43,106 nt of DNA, taken from the NCBI GenBank assembly GCA_947039455.1, contig CAMQZB010000013.1, positions 1 through 43,106 on the forward strand, written 5' to 3'. A model generated the notes under the pieces. The model had not been told where the DNA came from, ran no database searches, and saw nothing but the letters and a program-made list of their open reading frames with translations. The position numbers and the translations under genes are program-made. Shown piece by piece: positions 26,380-33,455 of this stretch (positions are counted from its first letter, which is position 1; each line of letters opens with the position of its first letter). Origin of the DNA: an uncultured Clostridia bacterium (GTDB lineage: Bacteria > Bacillota > Clostridia > Christensenellales > CAMQZB01).

Positions 26380-27030
26380 CTATTCAACAGAAAGTGTTTG
26401 AGCGAAAAGTTTCATAGTGTTAAGAGTAGTGCTTTTTGCAGCAACATCATAGTAAGTTCCAGTGATAATAACTAATTCGTTGTCCACTGAGATGTAGATA
26501 GCCATACTATAAGTAGGTTTTTTCAACAGTTCAAGAGCCTCAGGATTTTCAAGAATTTCTTTAACTAAAAGACCTTGCTCAATGTAAAGAGCAATAGTTG
26601 CATCAGTAAGAGTCATTACTTGCTCAACATAAAGAACAGGATTTTCGCCTAGTGTCAAAACTTCACATTTCTCAAGTGCCATTCCAGCAGCAATAATTTC
26701 TTCGCTACTAAATTCGGCAGTAATAGATTCAACACCGGAATTGTCAATTTTACCAGGTTCTTTAGTATTAATAATGTTAACATTGTTAAGACCAGTAGTG
26801 TTTTCAATAGTAGTATTATCATAGAACATAGTTATTTCCGTAGTATCATCATAAGTCCAAGTTTCAGCATTGTATTGAACGGTAAAATCGTCAGTAACAA
26901 CGTCAGTAACAGTGAAATCGATAACAACTTCGTCCATAACAGCGTAAACTTCTTCCTCGACACAGCCAACAGAAACTGAAAGCAATAGTGCTAAAACAAG
27001 CACCCATAAAATAATTTTTTGTATTTTCAT
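26380..27030 (-). CDS. Predicted lipoprotein, tandem paralogue A
   Basis: The 216-residue protein has a lipoprotein signal 'MKIQKIILWVLVLALLLSVSVGC', with Cys23 as the probable lipidated residue; the -3 residue is Ser, a weak lipobox. The mature part is acidic, with no cysteines, and carries 'FTVQYNAETWTYDD' and a C-terminal 'TGTYYDVAAKSTTLNTMKLFAQTLSVE'. It aligns over its full length with the neighbour at 27143-27796. I recognise no named family; the beta-rich pattern with an aromatic 'YDAETW' strand recalls small extracytoplasmic PsbP-like or stress-type lipoproteins, but this is only an impression. It has its own promoter and terminator. Confidence 0.82.
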   Translation of the reverse strand: MKIQKIILWVLVLALLLSVSVGCVEEEVYAVMDEVVIDFTVTDVVTDDFTVQYNAETWTYDDTTEITMFYDNTTIENTTGLNNVNIINTKEPGKIDNSGVESITAEFSSEEIIAAGMALEKCEVLTLGENPVLYVEQVMTLTDATIALYIEQGLLVKEILENPEALELLKKPTYSMAIYISVDNELVIITGTYYDVAAKSTTLNTMKLFAQTLSVE

Positions 27031-27088
27031 TAGTAAAACTCCCTTTGTAACATATCCTAATATATTACCCTATATTTATTATTTGATA

Positions 27089-27117
27089 ATTATACCATAA
27101 TTGGTAATTTAAGTCAA
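27089..27117 (-). promoter_or_regulatory. Promoter of lipoprotein A
   Basis: On the minus strand TTGACT, 17 bp, TATAAT. The -35 box sits in the GGTTTGACTT shared with copy B. Confidence 0.75.
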
Positions 27118-27142
27118 ACCATTAATAAATCAGAATAAAAAA

Positions 27143-27796
27143 CTAGTTAAGAGTGAATGTTTGAGCTAAAAGTTTCATAGCTTCAAGAACGGTATCCTTT
27201 GACTCTAAATCGAAGTAAAAGCCAGTAGTTGTGATTAATTGATCGTCAACTGAAAAGTAAAGATACGTAGTATGCACAGGAGTTTTAATTTGTTCTAAAG
27301 CAGCAGCATCCTCAAGAACTTCCTTAGTTAGAAGACCTTCTTCAATGTATAGATCAATTATATCGTCGGTAATGATTTGAGTTTCTTCCATGTAAAGAAC
27401 AGGTGTTTTGCCAAGTAGCATAAGTTCGCAGGTGTCAAGTGTATAACCAGATGCGATAGAAACAGGACCACCTAATTCAGCAGTAAAAAACGCAACAGCA
27501 TCAGCATCTATTGGTAAAGGTGATGTAGTATTTGTGATGTTGATGTTGGAAGGACCTGCTTTGTCGTCAATAGTCGAAGTTTCAAGAAGGAAATATACCC
27601 CGGATTCGTCTTTAAAAGTCCAAGTTTCAGCATCGTATTGAATAGAGAAAGTGTCAGCTCTAACATCAGTCAAAACCATATCGTCCACAACAACTTCTTC
27701 CATAACAGGATAATCATATTTTGGAGAACAGCCAACAGCGATTGAAAGTGTTAGTGCTAAAACAAGCACCCAAGTAATAATTTTTTGTATTTTCAT
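27143..27796 (-). CDS. Predicted lipoprotein, tandem paralogue B
   Basis: A 217-residue paralogue of the preceding entry. Its signal 'MKIQKIITWVLVLALTLSIAVGC' is almost identical, with Cys23 preceded by Ala-Val-Gly. The mature part shares 'FSIQYDAETWTFKDES', 'NINITNTTSPLPIDADAV', 'CELMLLGKTPVLYMEE' and 'EAMKLLAQTFTLN' with copy A, but many other positions differ, so the duplication is old or under divergent selection. Copy B lacks a hairpin terminator, so transcripts from its promoter probably run on into copy A. Function is unknown. Confidence 0.82.
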   Translation of the reverse strand: MKIQKIITWVLVLALTLSIAVGCSPKYDYPVMEEVVVDDMVLTDVRADTFSIQYDAETWTFKDESGVYFLLETSTIDDKAGPSNINITNTTSPLPIDADAVAFFTAELGGPVSIASGYTLDTCELMLLGKTPVLYMEETQIITDDIIDLYIEEGLLTKEVLEDAAALEQIKTPVHTTYLYFSVDDQLITTTGFYFDLESKDTVLEAMKLLAQTFTLN

Positions 27797-27852
27797 TAGT
27801 AAAACTCCTATTTAACATACATAATGTATATTATTATCTTTAATTATAATTA

Positions 27853-27881
27853 AGTATAACAAAATATAAAATGCAAGTCAA
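27853..27881 (-). promoter_or_regulatory. Promoter of lipoprotein B
   Basis: On the minus strand TTGACT, 17 bp, TATACT; same -35 context as copy A. Confidence 0.7.
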
Positions 27882-27936
27882 ACCAATGACTACCATAACA
27901 ATCAGCAAAATTTTTCCAACATAGCAATGAAAATAG

Positions 27937-27966
27937 TTGCCAAAATCAAGGATAATGAAGTAATAT
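27937..27966 (+). promoter_or_regulatory. Promoter of the ttcA-like gene
   Basis: TTGCCA, 18 bp, TAATAT, about 65 bases before ATG 28033, which has TAGGAG upstream. Confidence 0.5.
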
Positions 27967-28032
27967 TAAGATAACCGAAAAAATAACCGATAAAAACGTT
28001 AGGTTTTTCACATAATAGGAGTACAAAATAAA

Positions 28033-28764
28033 ATGGAAGATAGAAGAATGCTTGGCACGGTGCGAAAAGCCATAGAGGATTTTAATTTAATAGAGGACGG
28101 AGATAAAATAGGACTGGGACTGTCAGGTGGAAAAGACAGTATGACCTTGCTTTATTGCCTAGCGAAAATTAGAAGGTTTTTACCGAGAAAATTTGAGCTT
28201 TTTGCAATAATGATAGACCTTGGATTTAAGGATACAAATCAACAGGAGTTACAAAGCGTAATAGAGTTTTGCAAAGAGATAGAAGTTGAATTGCATATAG
28301 TAAAGACACAAATCGCTGAAATCGTGTTTGACGTACGAAAAGAGAAAAATCCATGTTCACTGTGTGCGAATATGCGACGTGGAAGCGTAAATCAAAAAGC
28401 GAAAGAGCTAGGTTGTAACAAAGTAGCACTAGCACATTCATCTGATGATTTCGTAGAAACATTTATGTTGTCATTTATGTATGAAGGAAGGCTTTCAACA
28501 ATACAACCAGAAAGTTACCTATCACGCATTGATCTAAAAGTGATACGTCCGCTGTTGTATTGCGACGAAAAAGATATAATTAAATTCGCAAAAGATTTCC
28601 CAATTTTGCATAATCCATGTCCAGCGGATAAGAACACAAAACGCCAGTACATGAAAGACTTAATAAAGGAACTAGGGAAAGAAAATAAAATGGTATATTC
28701 AATGATGAAAACAGCATTGTACAACACCGAAGAGTATAACCTAATAGAAAAACCCCAAAAATAG
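28033..28764 (+). CDS. ttcA: PP-loop tRNA thiolation enzyme, TtcA-like
   Basis: An ATP-dependent tRNA sulfur-insertion enzyme of the TtcA/TilS group. The 243-residue protein has the PP-loop motif SGGKDS (31-36), 'LAHSSDDFVETFMLSFMYEGRLSTIQP', and cysteines Cys108-x-x-Cys111 ('NPCSLCANMRRG') and Cys196 ('HNPCPADKNTKR'), the three that hold the Fe-S cluster in TtcA. TtcA makes 2-thiocytidine at position 32 of tRNA. Firmicute members are less studied, so the exact nucleotide is inferred. It is followed by a sigma factor gene with a separate ribosome site. Confidence 0.87.
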   Translation: MEDRRMLGTVRKAIEDFNLIEDGDKIGLGLSGGKDSMTLLYCLAKIRRFLPRKFELFAIMIDLGFKDTNQQELQSVIEFCKEIEVELHIVKTQIAEIVFDVRKEKNPCSLCANMRRGSVNQKAKELGCNKVALAHSSDDFVETFMLSFMYEGRLSTIQPESYLSRIDLKVIRPLLYCDEKDIIKFAKDFPILHNPCPADKNTKRQYMKDLIKELGKENKMVYSMMKTALYNTEEYNLIEKPQK

Positions 28765-28841
28765 TTCCATAATTTTACAATTTATGATATGATTAGTGGC
28801 ACTAAAGCAAAAATAGCTAAAAAAGCTAAGCAGGAGTAATT

Positions 28842-29363
28842 TTGGAAAGAATAGAAATTAACAACTTAATTACAAAAATCGGAGAAGGAGACGAAGAAGC
28901 AATGACTATGCTGTATACAGGCATAGGAAAAGCGGTATATTCGTTTATTTTGACATATATAAAGGATCGATATCAAGCGGAGGACATCTTGCAAGATACG
29001 TTTATGCAGGTTATGAAGTACAAAAAAGTATTCACAGACAGCGACAACGGCATGGCGTATATATTCACAATCGCAAGAAACCTTTCCTTGAACTATCTAA
29101 AGAAAGCAAAACGCACACAAGTATCTACAATAGAGGAAATAGACGTATTCACAGGATCTTCAGAAGGTGAAAGCGAAACCAAAGCATTCTTAAAAGAGTT
29201 TTTAGCAACATTAACTGAAGAAGAGCGACGGGTAGTGATATTAAAAGAGATCTACGGGTTTAATTTTGAAGAAATACGAGTAACCATGAAACTCTCAATA
29301 GCTACTGTAAAACGCAGAATGGCTGATGTGAAAAAAAAGGTAAAAGAATTTCAAAGTAAGTGA
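28842..29363 (+). CDS. ECF-type RNA polymerase sigma factor
   Basis: A 173-residue sigma factor with region 2 at about 18-85 ('AVYSFILTYIKDRYQAEDILQDTFMQVMKY', 'YIFTIARNLSLNYLKKAKR') and region 4 at about 115-168 ('LTEEERRVVILKEIYGFNFEEIRVTMKLSIATVKRRM'). This is closer to the classical ECF pattern than the factor at 6463. The start is TTG, set by CAGGAG at 28831-28836. The next gene encodes a membrane protein with the size and topology of its anti-sigma factor. Confidence 0.9.
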   Translation: MERIEINNLITKIGEGDEEAMTMLYTGIGKAVYSFILTYIKDRYQAEDILQDTFMQVMKYKKVFTDSDNGMAYIFTIARNLSLNYLKKAKRTQVSTIEEIDVFTGSSEGESETKAFLKEFLATLTEEERRVVILKEIYGFNFEEIRVTMKLSIATVKRRMADVKKKVKEFQSK

Positions 29364-29410
29364 TACGATTGTTATAGTAGTATTGTTAATTAATTGTGAG
29401 GGCAAGTTAT

Positions 29411-30112
29411 ATGGAAGAATTAGATTTTAAAAAACAACTAAATAAAGAAATAGAAAGTGTAGAAATATCAGATCGAGTGCTGAATAATTTGTTATTAAAA
29501 ATGCGAGAGGAAAAAAGTAAAGTGGTTGAAAAGAAACGACCATGGTACGCAATTCCAAAACGTTTCCAAAGTGCAGTGGCAGTTTGCGGAATAGCATTAT
29601 TAATGATTATCGCATTGCCGTTAGCAATGGGTGGTAACGGAGATGATAATGTATTACGTACTCAAGATGGCTTTCAAGTAGAAACACAAAATTTTGCACA
29701 ATCAAAAAGCGTAAACGTGGTAGAATTACCATTTAAAGAATTAGAAGAAAGAATGCCAAAAGGAATAGCAATTCCAAAAGGCGATAGTGAAGCTAACATG
29801 ACTGCATATATAATGGTGGGTCACAGCAACACAATAAACGGAGCAAATGTTGGTTACGAATACCAAGACGATAAATATATCATGGTAGAAATGCAAATCG
29901 GAGGTTCAGATCCAACTGAATATTTCGATGGACAAGAAGAAGTAACAATAGGTGGCGCAAAAGTAATAAAAGATGCCTATGGAAACAATGCAGGAACGTA
30001 TTTATTTACTCTTCGTGAAACTAATTATTATGTGTCTTATGTGAATATAACTGATATCGCAAAAGTAGAGAAGATAATTGAAGAATTAGTTCTTACACAC
30101 AAAGTAATTTAA
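29411..30112 (+). CDS. Probable anti-sigma factor (single-pass membrane protein)
   Basis: The 233-residue protein has a cytoplasmic helical N-terminus (about 1-45, 'MEELDFKKQLNKEIESVEISDRVLNNLLLKMREEK'), one membrane helix (about 55-75, 'AVAVCGIALLMIIALPLAM') and an extracytoplasmic domain ending 'GTYLFTLRETNYYVSYVNI...KIIEELVL', which resembles the DUF4367-type domain seen in Firmicute anti-sigma operons. No zinc-binding HxxxCxxC (ZAS) motif is seen. A GTG at 29396 is in frame, but it forms part of the GTGAGG ribosome site, so ATG 29411 is chosen. It lies 47 bases after the sigma gene, the basis for the partner call. Confidence 0.75.
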   Translation: MEELDFKKQLNKEIESVEISDRVLNNLLLKMREEKSKVVEKKRPWYAIPKRFQSAVAVCGIALLMIIALPLAMGGNGDDNVLRTQDGFQVETQNFAQSKSVNVVELPFKELEERMPKGIAIPKGDSEANMTAYIMVGHSNTINGANVGYEYQDDKYIMVEMQIGGSDPTEYFDGQEEVTIGGAKVIKDAYGNNAGTYLFTLRETNYYVSYVNITDIAKVEKIIEELVLTHKVI

Positions 30113-30129
30113 AACATAAAATAAACATT

Positions 30130-30160
30130 AAAAAGCACTAAATTTATTTAGTGCTTTTTC
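30130..30160 (+). terminator. Terminator of the second sigma/anti-sigma pair
   Basis: AAAAAGCACTAA and TTAGTGCTTTTT form a stem with a short A/T loop, followed by TCTT. Confidence 0.8.
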
Positions 30161-30199
30161 TTATGTATATAATGATAAGTAAAACATAAAAAAACTATA

Positions 30200-30237
30200 C
30201 AAAAAGAGAGAATGAAAATCATTCTCTCTTTTTGTTT
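30200..30237. terminator. Terminator between convergent genes (mainly for DUF378 gene)
   Basis: AAAAAGAGAGAATGA and TCATTCTCTCTTTTT form a perfect stem with a 3-base loop, with T-rich sequence on both strands. Confidence 0.8.
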
Positions 30238-30341
30238 TTTAAACTAAATTTATTAATAATTTAAACAGCAAAAGCTATTTTTCTAATAAATAATTAATAG
30301 TTCAAAATATTCAAAACTAGTAAAATCTTAAAAAGTTAAGA

Positions 30342-30566
30342 CTAGTGTTGAGGTTCTTCGTGTGAATCGTCGATGTGACCACGGTTGGCAACAAGAACAC
30401 CAAGTAACCAAATACCCGCAAGACCAACTACAACGTACACAATTCTCGCACCAATCGTTCCAGCTCCGCCGAAAAGATAAGCAACAAAGTCAAATTGTGC
30501 AACACCAACTAGAAACCAGTTGATAGCGCCAATTACTGTTAAAATAGTAGATATAATTGTAAGCAT
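30342..30566 (-). CDS. DUF378 small membrane protein
   Basis: A 74-residue protein with two membrane helices (about 3-24 and 37-59) and the DUF378 pattern 'LTVIGAINWFLVGVAQFDFVAYLFGG' followed by 'ARIVYVVVGLAGIWLL'. The tail is His/Asp/Glu-rich (HIDDSHEEPQH). Function of the family is unknown. Its ribosome site AAGGAG (30576-30581, minus strand) lies inside an 18-bp perfect inverted repeat (see 30572-30637). Confidence 0.88.
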   Translation of the reverse strand: MLTIISTILTVIGAINWFLVGVAQFDFVAYLFGGAGTIGARIVYVVVGLAGIWLLGVLVANRGHIDDSHEEPQH

Positions 30567-30571
30567 AAAAA

Positions 30572-30637
30572 TAAACTCCTTTTTGAATTTTACTTAGTAT
30601 AAGCAAAAAATGCTTATTCAATTCAAAAAGGAGTTTA
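30572..30637 (-). promoter_or_regulatory. Nested inverted repeat covering the DUF378 ribosome-binding site
   Basis: TAAACTCCTTTTTGAATT (30572-30589) and AATTCAAAAAGGAGTTTA (30620-30637) are perfect 18-bp inverted arms. Between them ATAAGCA-aaaaa-TGCTTAT (30599-30617) forms a second hairpin. On the minus-strand RNA the Shine-Dalgarno AAGGAG would pair with the upstream CTCCTT. A promoter-like TTGAAT-16-TACTAA also lies inside the loop region; a transcript starting there would lack the upstream arm. Confidence 0.75.
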
Positions 30638-30689
30638 ATATTATAATTTCAAAAATACAATAGTGTAATTACAGAAGTGCAAGGGGGGA

Positions 30690-30953
30690 TTAGCAGTTGC
30701 CGTTTTCAAGTAATAAGCAACTAAAATCAACTTTCTCCATGAAATCACGTGGCAAGTACTTCACATAAGAAAACTTATCGAAGTTTTTTGTGTGATAGAT
30801 AAGAGTATTCGGTGTAGCGATGTCAAGAAGTCCAGCAATATCAGTGACGTATTGCCCGAAATTTTCGATGTCGAACCGATCTTCGTTAGTATATATAACA
30901 TCTTTAATGAGTTTTTTTTCCTCACTAATCAATTTAGCCCAAATTTTAAACAT
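30690..30953 (-). CDS. Small conserved protein of unknown function
   Basis: An 87-residue soluble protein starting MFKIWAKLISEEKKLIKDVIY. The pattern 'MFKIWAKL...D..E......L..I...LDI..P..L......F.......L...F.E.VDF..L.LE' resembles small proteins that I recall from other Clostridia, but no function is known to me. A TTG at 30965 is in frame, but GGAGAT there is the ribosome site for ATG 30953. A promoter (TTTATA-17-TATAAT) lies upstream, back to back with that of rex. No terminator hairpin precedes the DUF378 leader, so readthrough into that inverted repeat is possible. Confidence 0.72.
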   Translation of the reverse strand: MFKIWAKLISEEKKLIKDVIYTNEDRFDIENFGQYVTDIAGLLDIATPNTLIYHTKNFDKFSYVKYLPRDFMEKVDFSCLLLENGNC

Positions 30954-30974
30954 AGTTATCTCCAATTAATAGTA

Positions 30975-31003
30975 ATTATATCATACTATTTTTTAAATAT
31001 AAA
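30975..31003 (-). promoter_or_regulatory. Promoter of the small protein gene at 30690-30953
   Basis: On the minus strand TTTATA, 17 bp, TATAAT; divergent from the rex promoter. Confidence 0.55.
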
Positions 31004-31012
31004 AGCAAGTTC

Positions 31013-31041
31013 TTTACATAAGTTTAAAAATATGTTAATAT
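31013..31041 (+). promoter_or_regulatory. Promoter of rex
   Basis: TTTACA, 17 bp, TAATAT. The start site would fall within the inverted repeat at 31043-31060. Confidence 0.65.
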
Positions 31042-31042
31042 A

Positions 31043-31060
31043 TAGTTAAAAATGTAACTA
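31043..31060 (+). promoter_or_regulatory. Probable Rex operator (autoregulation)
   Basis: TAGTTAAAAATGTAACTA is a TAGTTA-N6-TAACTA palindrome that matches 11 of 14 defined positions of the Firmicute Rex site TTGTTAAN4TTAACAA. It sits immediately downstream of the -10 box of rex, where bound Rex would block initiation. Confidence 0.6.
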
Positions 31061-31090
31061 TGTAAACAAATACAAAGTTAGGGAGAATCA

Positions 31091-31729
31091 ATGAGAAAAG
31101 TAAAGAATATCATTCCAGAAGTGGTAGTTAGACGACTACCAAGATATTTCAGGTTATTAAGTGAACTTGAAAGAGAAGGGAAAGATCGAATTTCATCAAG
31201 TGTTATTTCAAAAAGATTGAACATAACAGCATCACAAGTAAGACAAGATTTCTCGCATTTTGGAGCTTTCGGATTGCAAGGTTACGGCTATGATGTGAAC
31301 TTTTTGAAAGAAGAAATTAAAAATATATTGGGACTAGACAAAGAGTATAACGTTGTAATAATCGGTGCTGGTAACATAGGAAAAGCATTAGCGAACTATA
31401 AAAAGTTCAATAACCAAGGAATAAATATTACAGCAGTTTTTGATATTCAAACAAAGAATATCGAGTTACCAAACGGTTTAGAAGTATCACATATAGACAC
31501 TTTCTCGGATTTCGCAAAAAACAACAAAGTTGACATAGCGGTAATCACAACCCAAGGTGAAGCAGTTGAAGACTTGGCGAAAACAATAAAAGAGTGTAGC
31601 ATTCCAGCAATATGGAACTTCTCACATTTCTACATTCAAAGCGACGAAAAAACTGCAGTTGAGAACATAAATCTAAATGAGAGTATGTTCACATTGATCT
31701 ATTTATTGAACAATTTAGAAAATAAATAA
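31091..31729 (+). CDS. rex: Redox-sensing transcriptional repressor Rex
   Basis: The 212-residue homodimeric repressor senses the NADH/NAD+ ratio; NADH releases it from DNA. The N-terminal winged helix shows 'RLPRYFRLLSELEREGKDRISSSVISKRLNITASQVRQDFSHFGAFG', including the recognition helix 'ASQVRQDFS'. The Rossmann domain has 'VVIIGAGNIGKALANY' (GxGxxG), 'VFDIQ', and the C-terminal swapped helix 'NLNESMFTLIYLLNN'. Length is standard. It controls fermentation genes in anaerobic Firmicutes. An operator-like palindrome lies on its promoter. Confidence 0.96.
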   Translation: MRKVKNIIPEVVVRRLPRYFRLLSELEREGKDRISSSVISKRLNITASQVRQDFSHFGAFGLQGYGYDVNFLKEEIKNILGLDKEYNVVIIGAGNIGKALANYKKFNNQGINITAVFDIQTKNIELPNGLEVSHIDTFSDFAKNNKVDIAVITTQGEAVEDLAKTIKECSIPAIWNFSHFYIQSDEKTAVENINLNESMFTLIYLLNNLENK

Positions 31730-31767
31730 TATAAATATAAAAAAAGAGTATTAATAAGGATGGGATT

Positions 31768-32253
31768 ATGAATAATTTAAGGAATGAGATAATTCAAATG
31801 CTACGTGAGGACGCAAGATTTTCAGCGGAAAAGATTGCTAACGTATTGAAAGTAGCCACTGATGAAGTGCAATCAATCATGAACGGTCTTGAGAATGACG
31901 GCGTAATAGTAAAATATCGTGCAGTTATTAACAGAGAGCTTGTTGAAGATAACTTTGTCGAAGCATTAGTTGAGATAAAAGTTAGTCCACAACGCTCAAA
32001 AGGCTACGACAATCTAGCGGAAACCCTTATTCATATTCCTGAAATCAAAAACCTATACTTATTGTCAGGTGGTTTCGATTTTCTTATGACTGTTGAAGGG
32101 CAAAGTGTAAAAGAAGTGGCTTTTTTCGTTAATGAAAAACTCTCAACTCTTGATTGCGTAACAAGTACTACAACGCTTTTTGTTTTGAAAAGATATAAAT
32201 CAGAAGGTGTAATATTGTGGAAAGACGAAAAAGAATTTAGGGAAATGATATAA
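31768..32253 (+). CDS. Lrp/AsnC family transcriptional regulator
   Basis: The 161-residue protein has an N-terminal helix-turn-helix (about 5-50, 'EIIQMLREDARFSAEKIANVLKVATDEVQSIMNGLENDGVI') and a RAM/AsnC ligand domain (about 65-140, 'VEALVEIKVSP', 'LYLLSGGFDFLMTVEG'). The family senses amino acids. It lies 23 bases before an aminotransferase gene and should be its regulator or co-expressed partner. Confidence 0.9.
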   Translation: MNNLRNEIIQMLREDARFSAEKIANVLKVATDEVQSIMNGLENDGVIVKYRAVINRELVEDNFVEALVEIKVSPQRSKGYDNLAETLIHIPEIKNLYLLSGGFDFLMTVEGQSVKEVAFFVNEKLSTLDCVTSTTTLFVLKRYKSEGVILWKDEKEFREMI

Positions 32254-32276
32254 ATTATTTCTAAGAGGATATTATT

Positions 32277-33455
32277 TTGGATTACAATAAATTTATAGGA
32301 AAAAGAGCAAATGCACTTAAACCCTCTGGAATTCGTAAGTTTTTCGAGATTGCAGCAAAGGTGGAAGGGGTTATATCGCTAGGTGTTGGCGAGCCTGATT
32401 TTATCACGGCTTGGGATATTAGAAAAGACGTTATTGACTCAATTCAAAAAGGAAAAACCCAGTATACAAGTAATATGGGTATGCCAAAACTTCGTGAATT
32501 GATTTGCAAGTATTTAGAAGTCCGTTACCAACTGAATTACGATAAAGAAACTGAAGTTATAGTAACTGTTGGGGCAAGCGAGGCTGTTGATTTAGCCATG
32601 CGTGCCTTTATTGATATTGGCGATGAAGTGTTGATACCAGAACCGAGCTATGTGGCGTACGCTCCTGCGGTGCTACTAGCTGGCGGAGTTCCGATAGGTG
32701 TAAAAACCACTGTTGAGAACAGTTTCAAAGTACAACCAGAAGATTTGAAAAATGCAATAACAAGCAAAACAAAGGCGATTATATTATCCTACCCAAACAA
32801 TCCAACGGGTGCAATATTGACTAAAGACGAGCTTGAAGGATTAGCAAAAGTAATTGTAGACAGCGACATTATGTGTTTTTCCGACGAAATATACAGCGAG
32901 TTGACTTATGGAAGAACCCACGTTTCAATGGCAGGAATTGAGAATATGCGAGAGAGAACAGTGTTAATTAACGGTTTTTCAAAAGCCTTTGCAATGACAG
33001 GTTGGCGTATAGGGTATCTAGTTGCCCCAAAAGAATTAGTAGTTCCCATGTTCAAAATACATCAATATTGCATAATGTGCGCACCAACAATGAGCCAATA
33101 TGCAGGGGTGTCAGCACTTGAACAAGGGCTAAAAGACAATTTTGCATTAGTGGAAGATATGCGTTCTCAGTATGATTTAAGAAGAAAATTCTTGCTAGAT
33201 TTTTTCCGTTCTGTAGGAATGGAAGTTTTCGAACCAGAAGGTGCTTTCTATCTTTTCCCATCAACAAAGTCATTGGGATTAGACGGAGAAGAGTTTGCTG
33301 AAAAACTATTAGAAAGCCAAAAAGTAGCAGTAGTTCCAGGATCAGCATTTGGGGAATCAGGAAAATGGCATATTAGAATTTCATACGCATATTCATTGAA
33401 ATCATTGCAACAAGCAACTGAACGAATTAGGAAATTCCTAGAGGAAATAAGATAA
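32277..33455 (+). CDS. Class I/II PLP-dependent aminotransferase
   Basis: The 392-residue fold-type I aminotransferase shows 'GVGEPDFITAWDIR', 'ILSYPNNPTGAIL', 'CFSDEIYSELTYG' and the Schiff-base Lys236 in 'NGFSKAFAMTGWRIGYL'. It is closest by eye to the PatA/aromatic aminotransferase group (subgroup I-alpha/gamma). The substrate is not certain. The start is TTG, set by AGAGGATAT. Its stop overlaps the next ATG (TAATG), so it is coupled to the DUF362/ferredoxin gene. Confidence 0.92.
   Translation: MDYNKFIGKRANALKPSGIRKFFEIAAKVEGVISLGVGEPDFITAWDIRKDVIDSIQKGKTQYTSNMGMPKLRELICKYLEVRYQLNYDKETEVIVTVGASEAVDLAMRAFIDIGDEVLIPEPSYVAYAPAVLLAGGVPIGVKTTVENSFKVQPEDLKNAITSKTKAIILSYPNNPTGAILTKDELEGLAKVIVDSDIMCFSDEIYSELTYGRTHVSMAGIENMRERTVLINGFSKAFAMTGWRIGYLVAPKELVVPMFKIHQYCIMCAPTMSQYAGVSALEQGLKDNFALVEDMRSQYDLRRKFLLDFFRSVGMEVFEPEGAFYLFPSTKSLGLDGEEFAEKLLESQKVAVVPGSAFGESGKWHIRISYAYSLKSLQQATERIRKFLEEIR

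Larger units (their letters stand above)
26358..27884 (-). repeat. Head-to-tail tandem duplication of a lipoprotein gene with its promoter (about 763 bp per unit)
   Basis: Unit A is about 26358-27120 and unit B about 27121-27884. CCATTAATAAATCAGAATAA continues identically to 26 bases at 26356-26381 and 27119-27144, and AAGTCAAACC ends both units (27111-27120, 27875-27884). Each unit holds one lipoprotein gene and a TTGACT promoter. Inside the genes the copies have diverged considerably. Confidence 0.85.

Noticed and set aside
30572-30637. Insertion sequence based on inverted repeats
   Set aside because: The inverted repeats enclose only about 30 bases and no transposase gene or clear target duplication; kept as a regulatory or small-element candidate.
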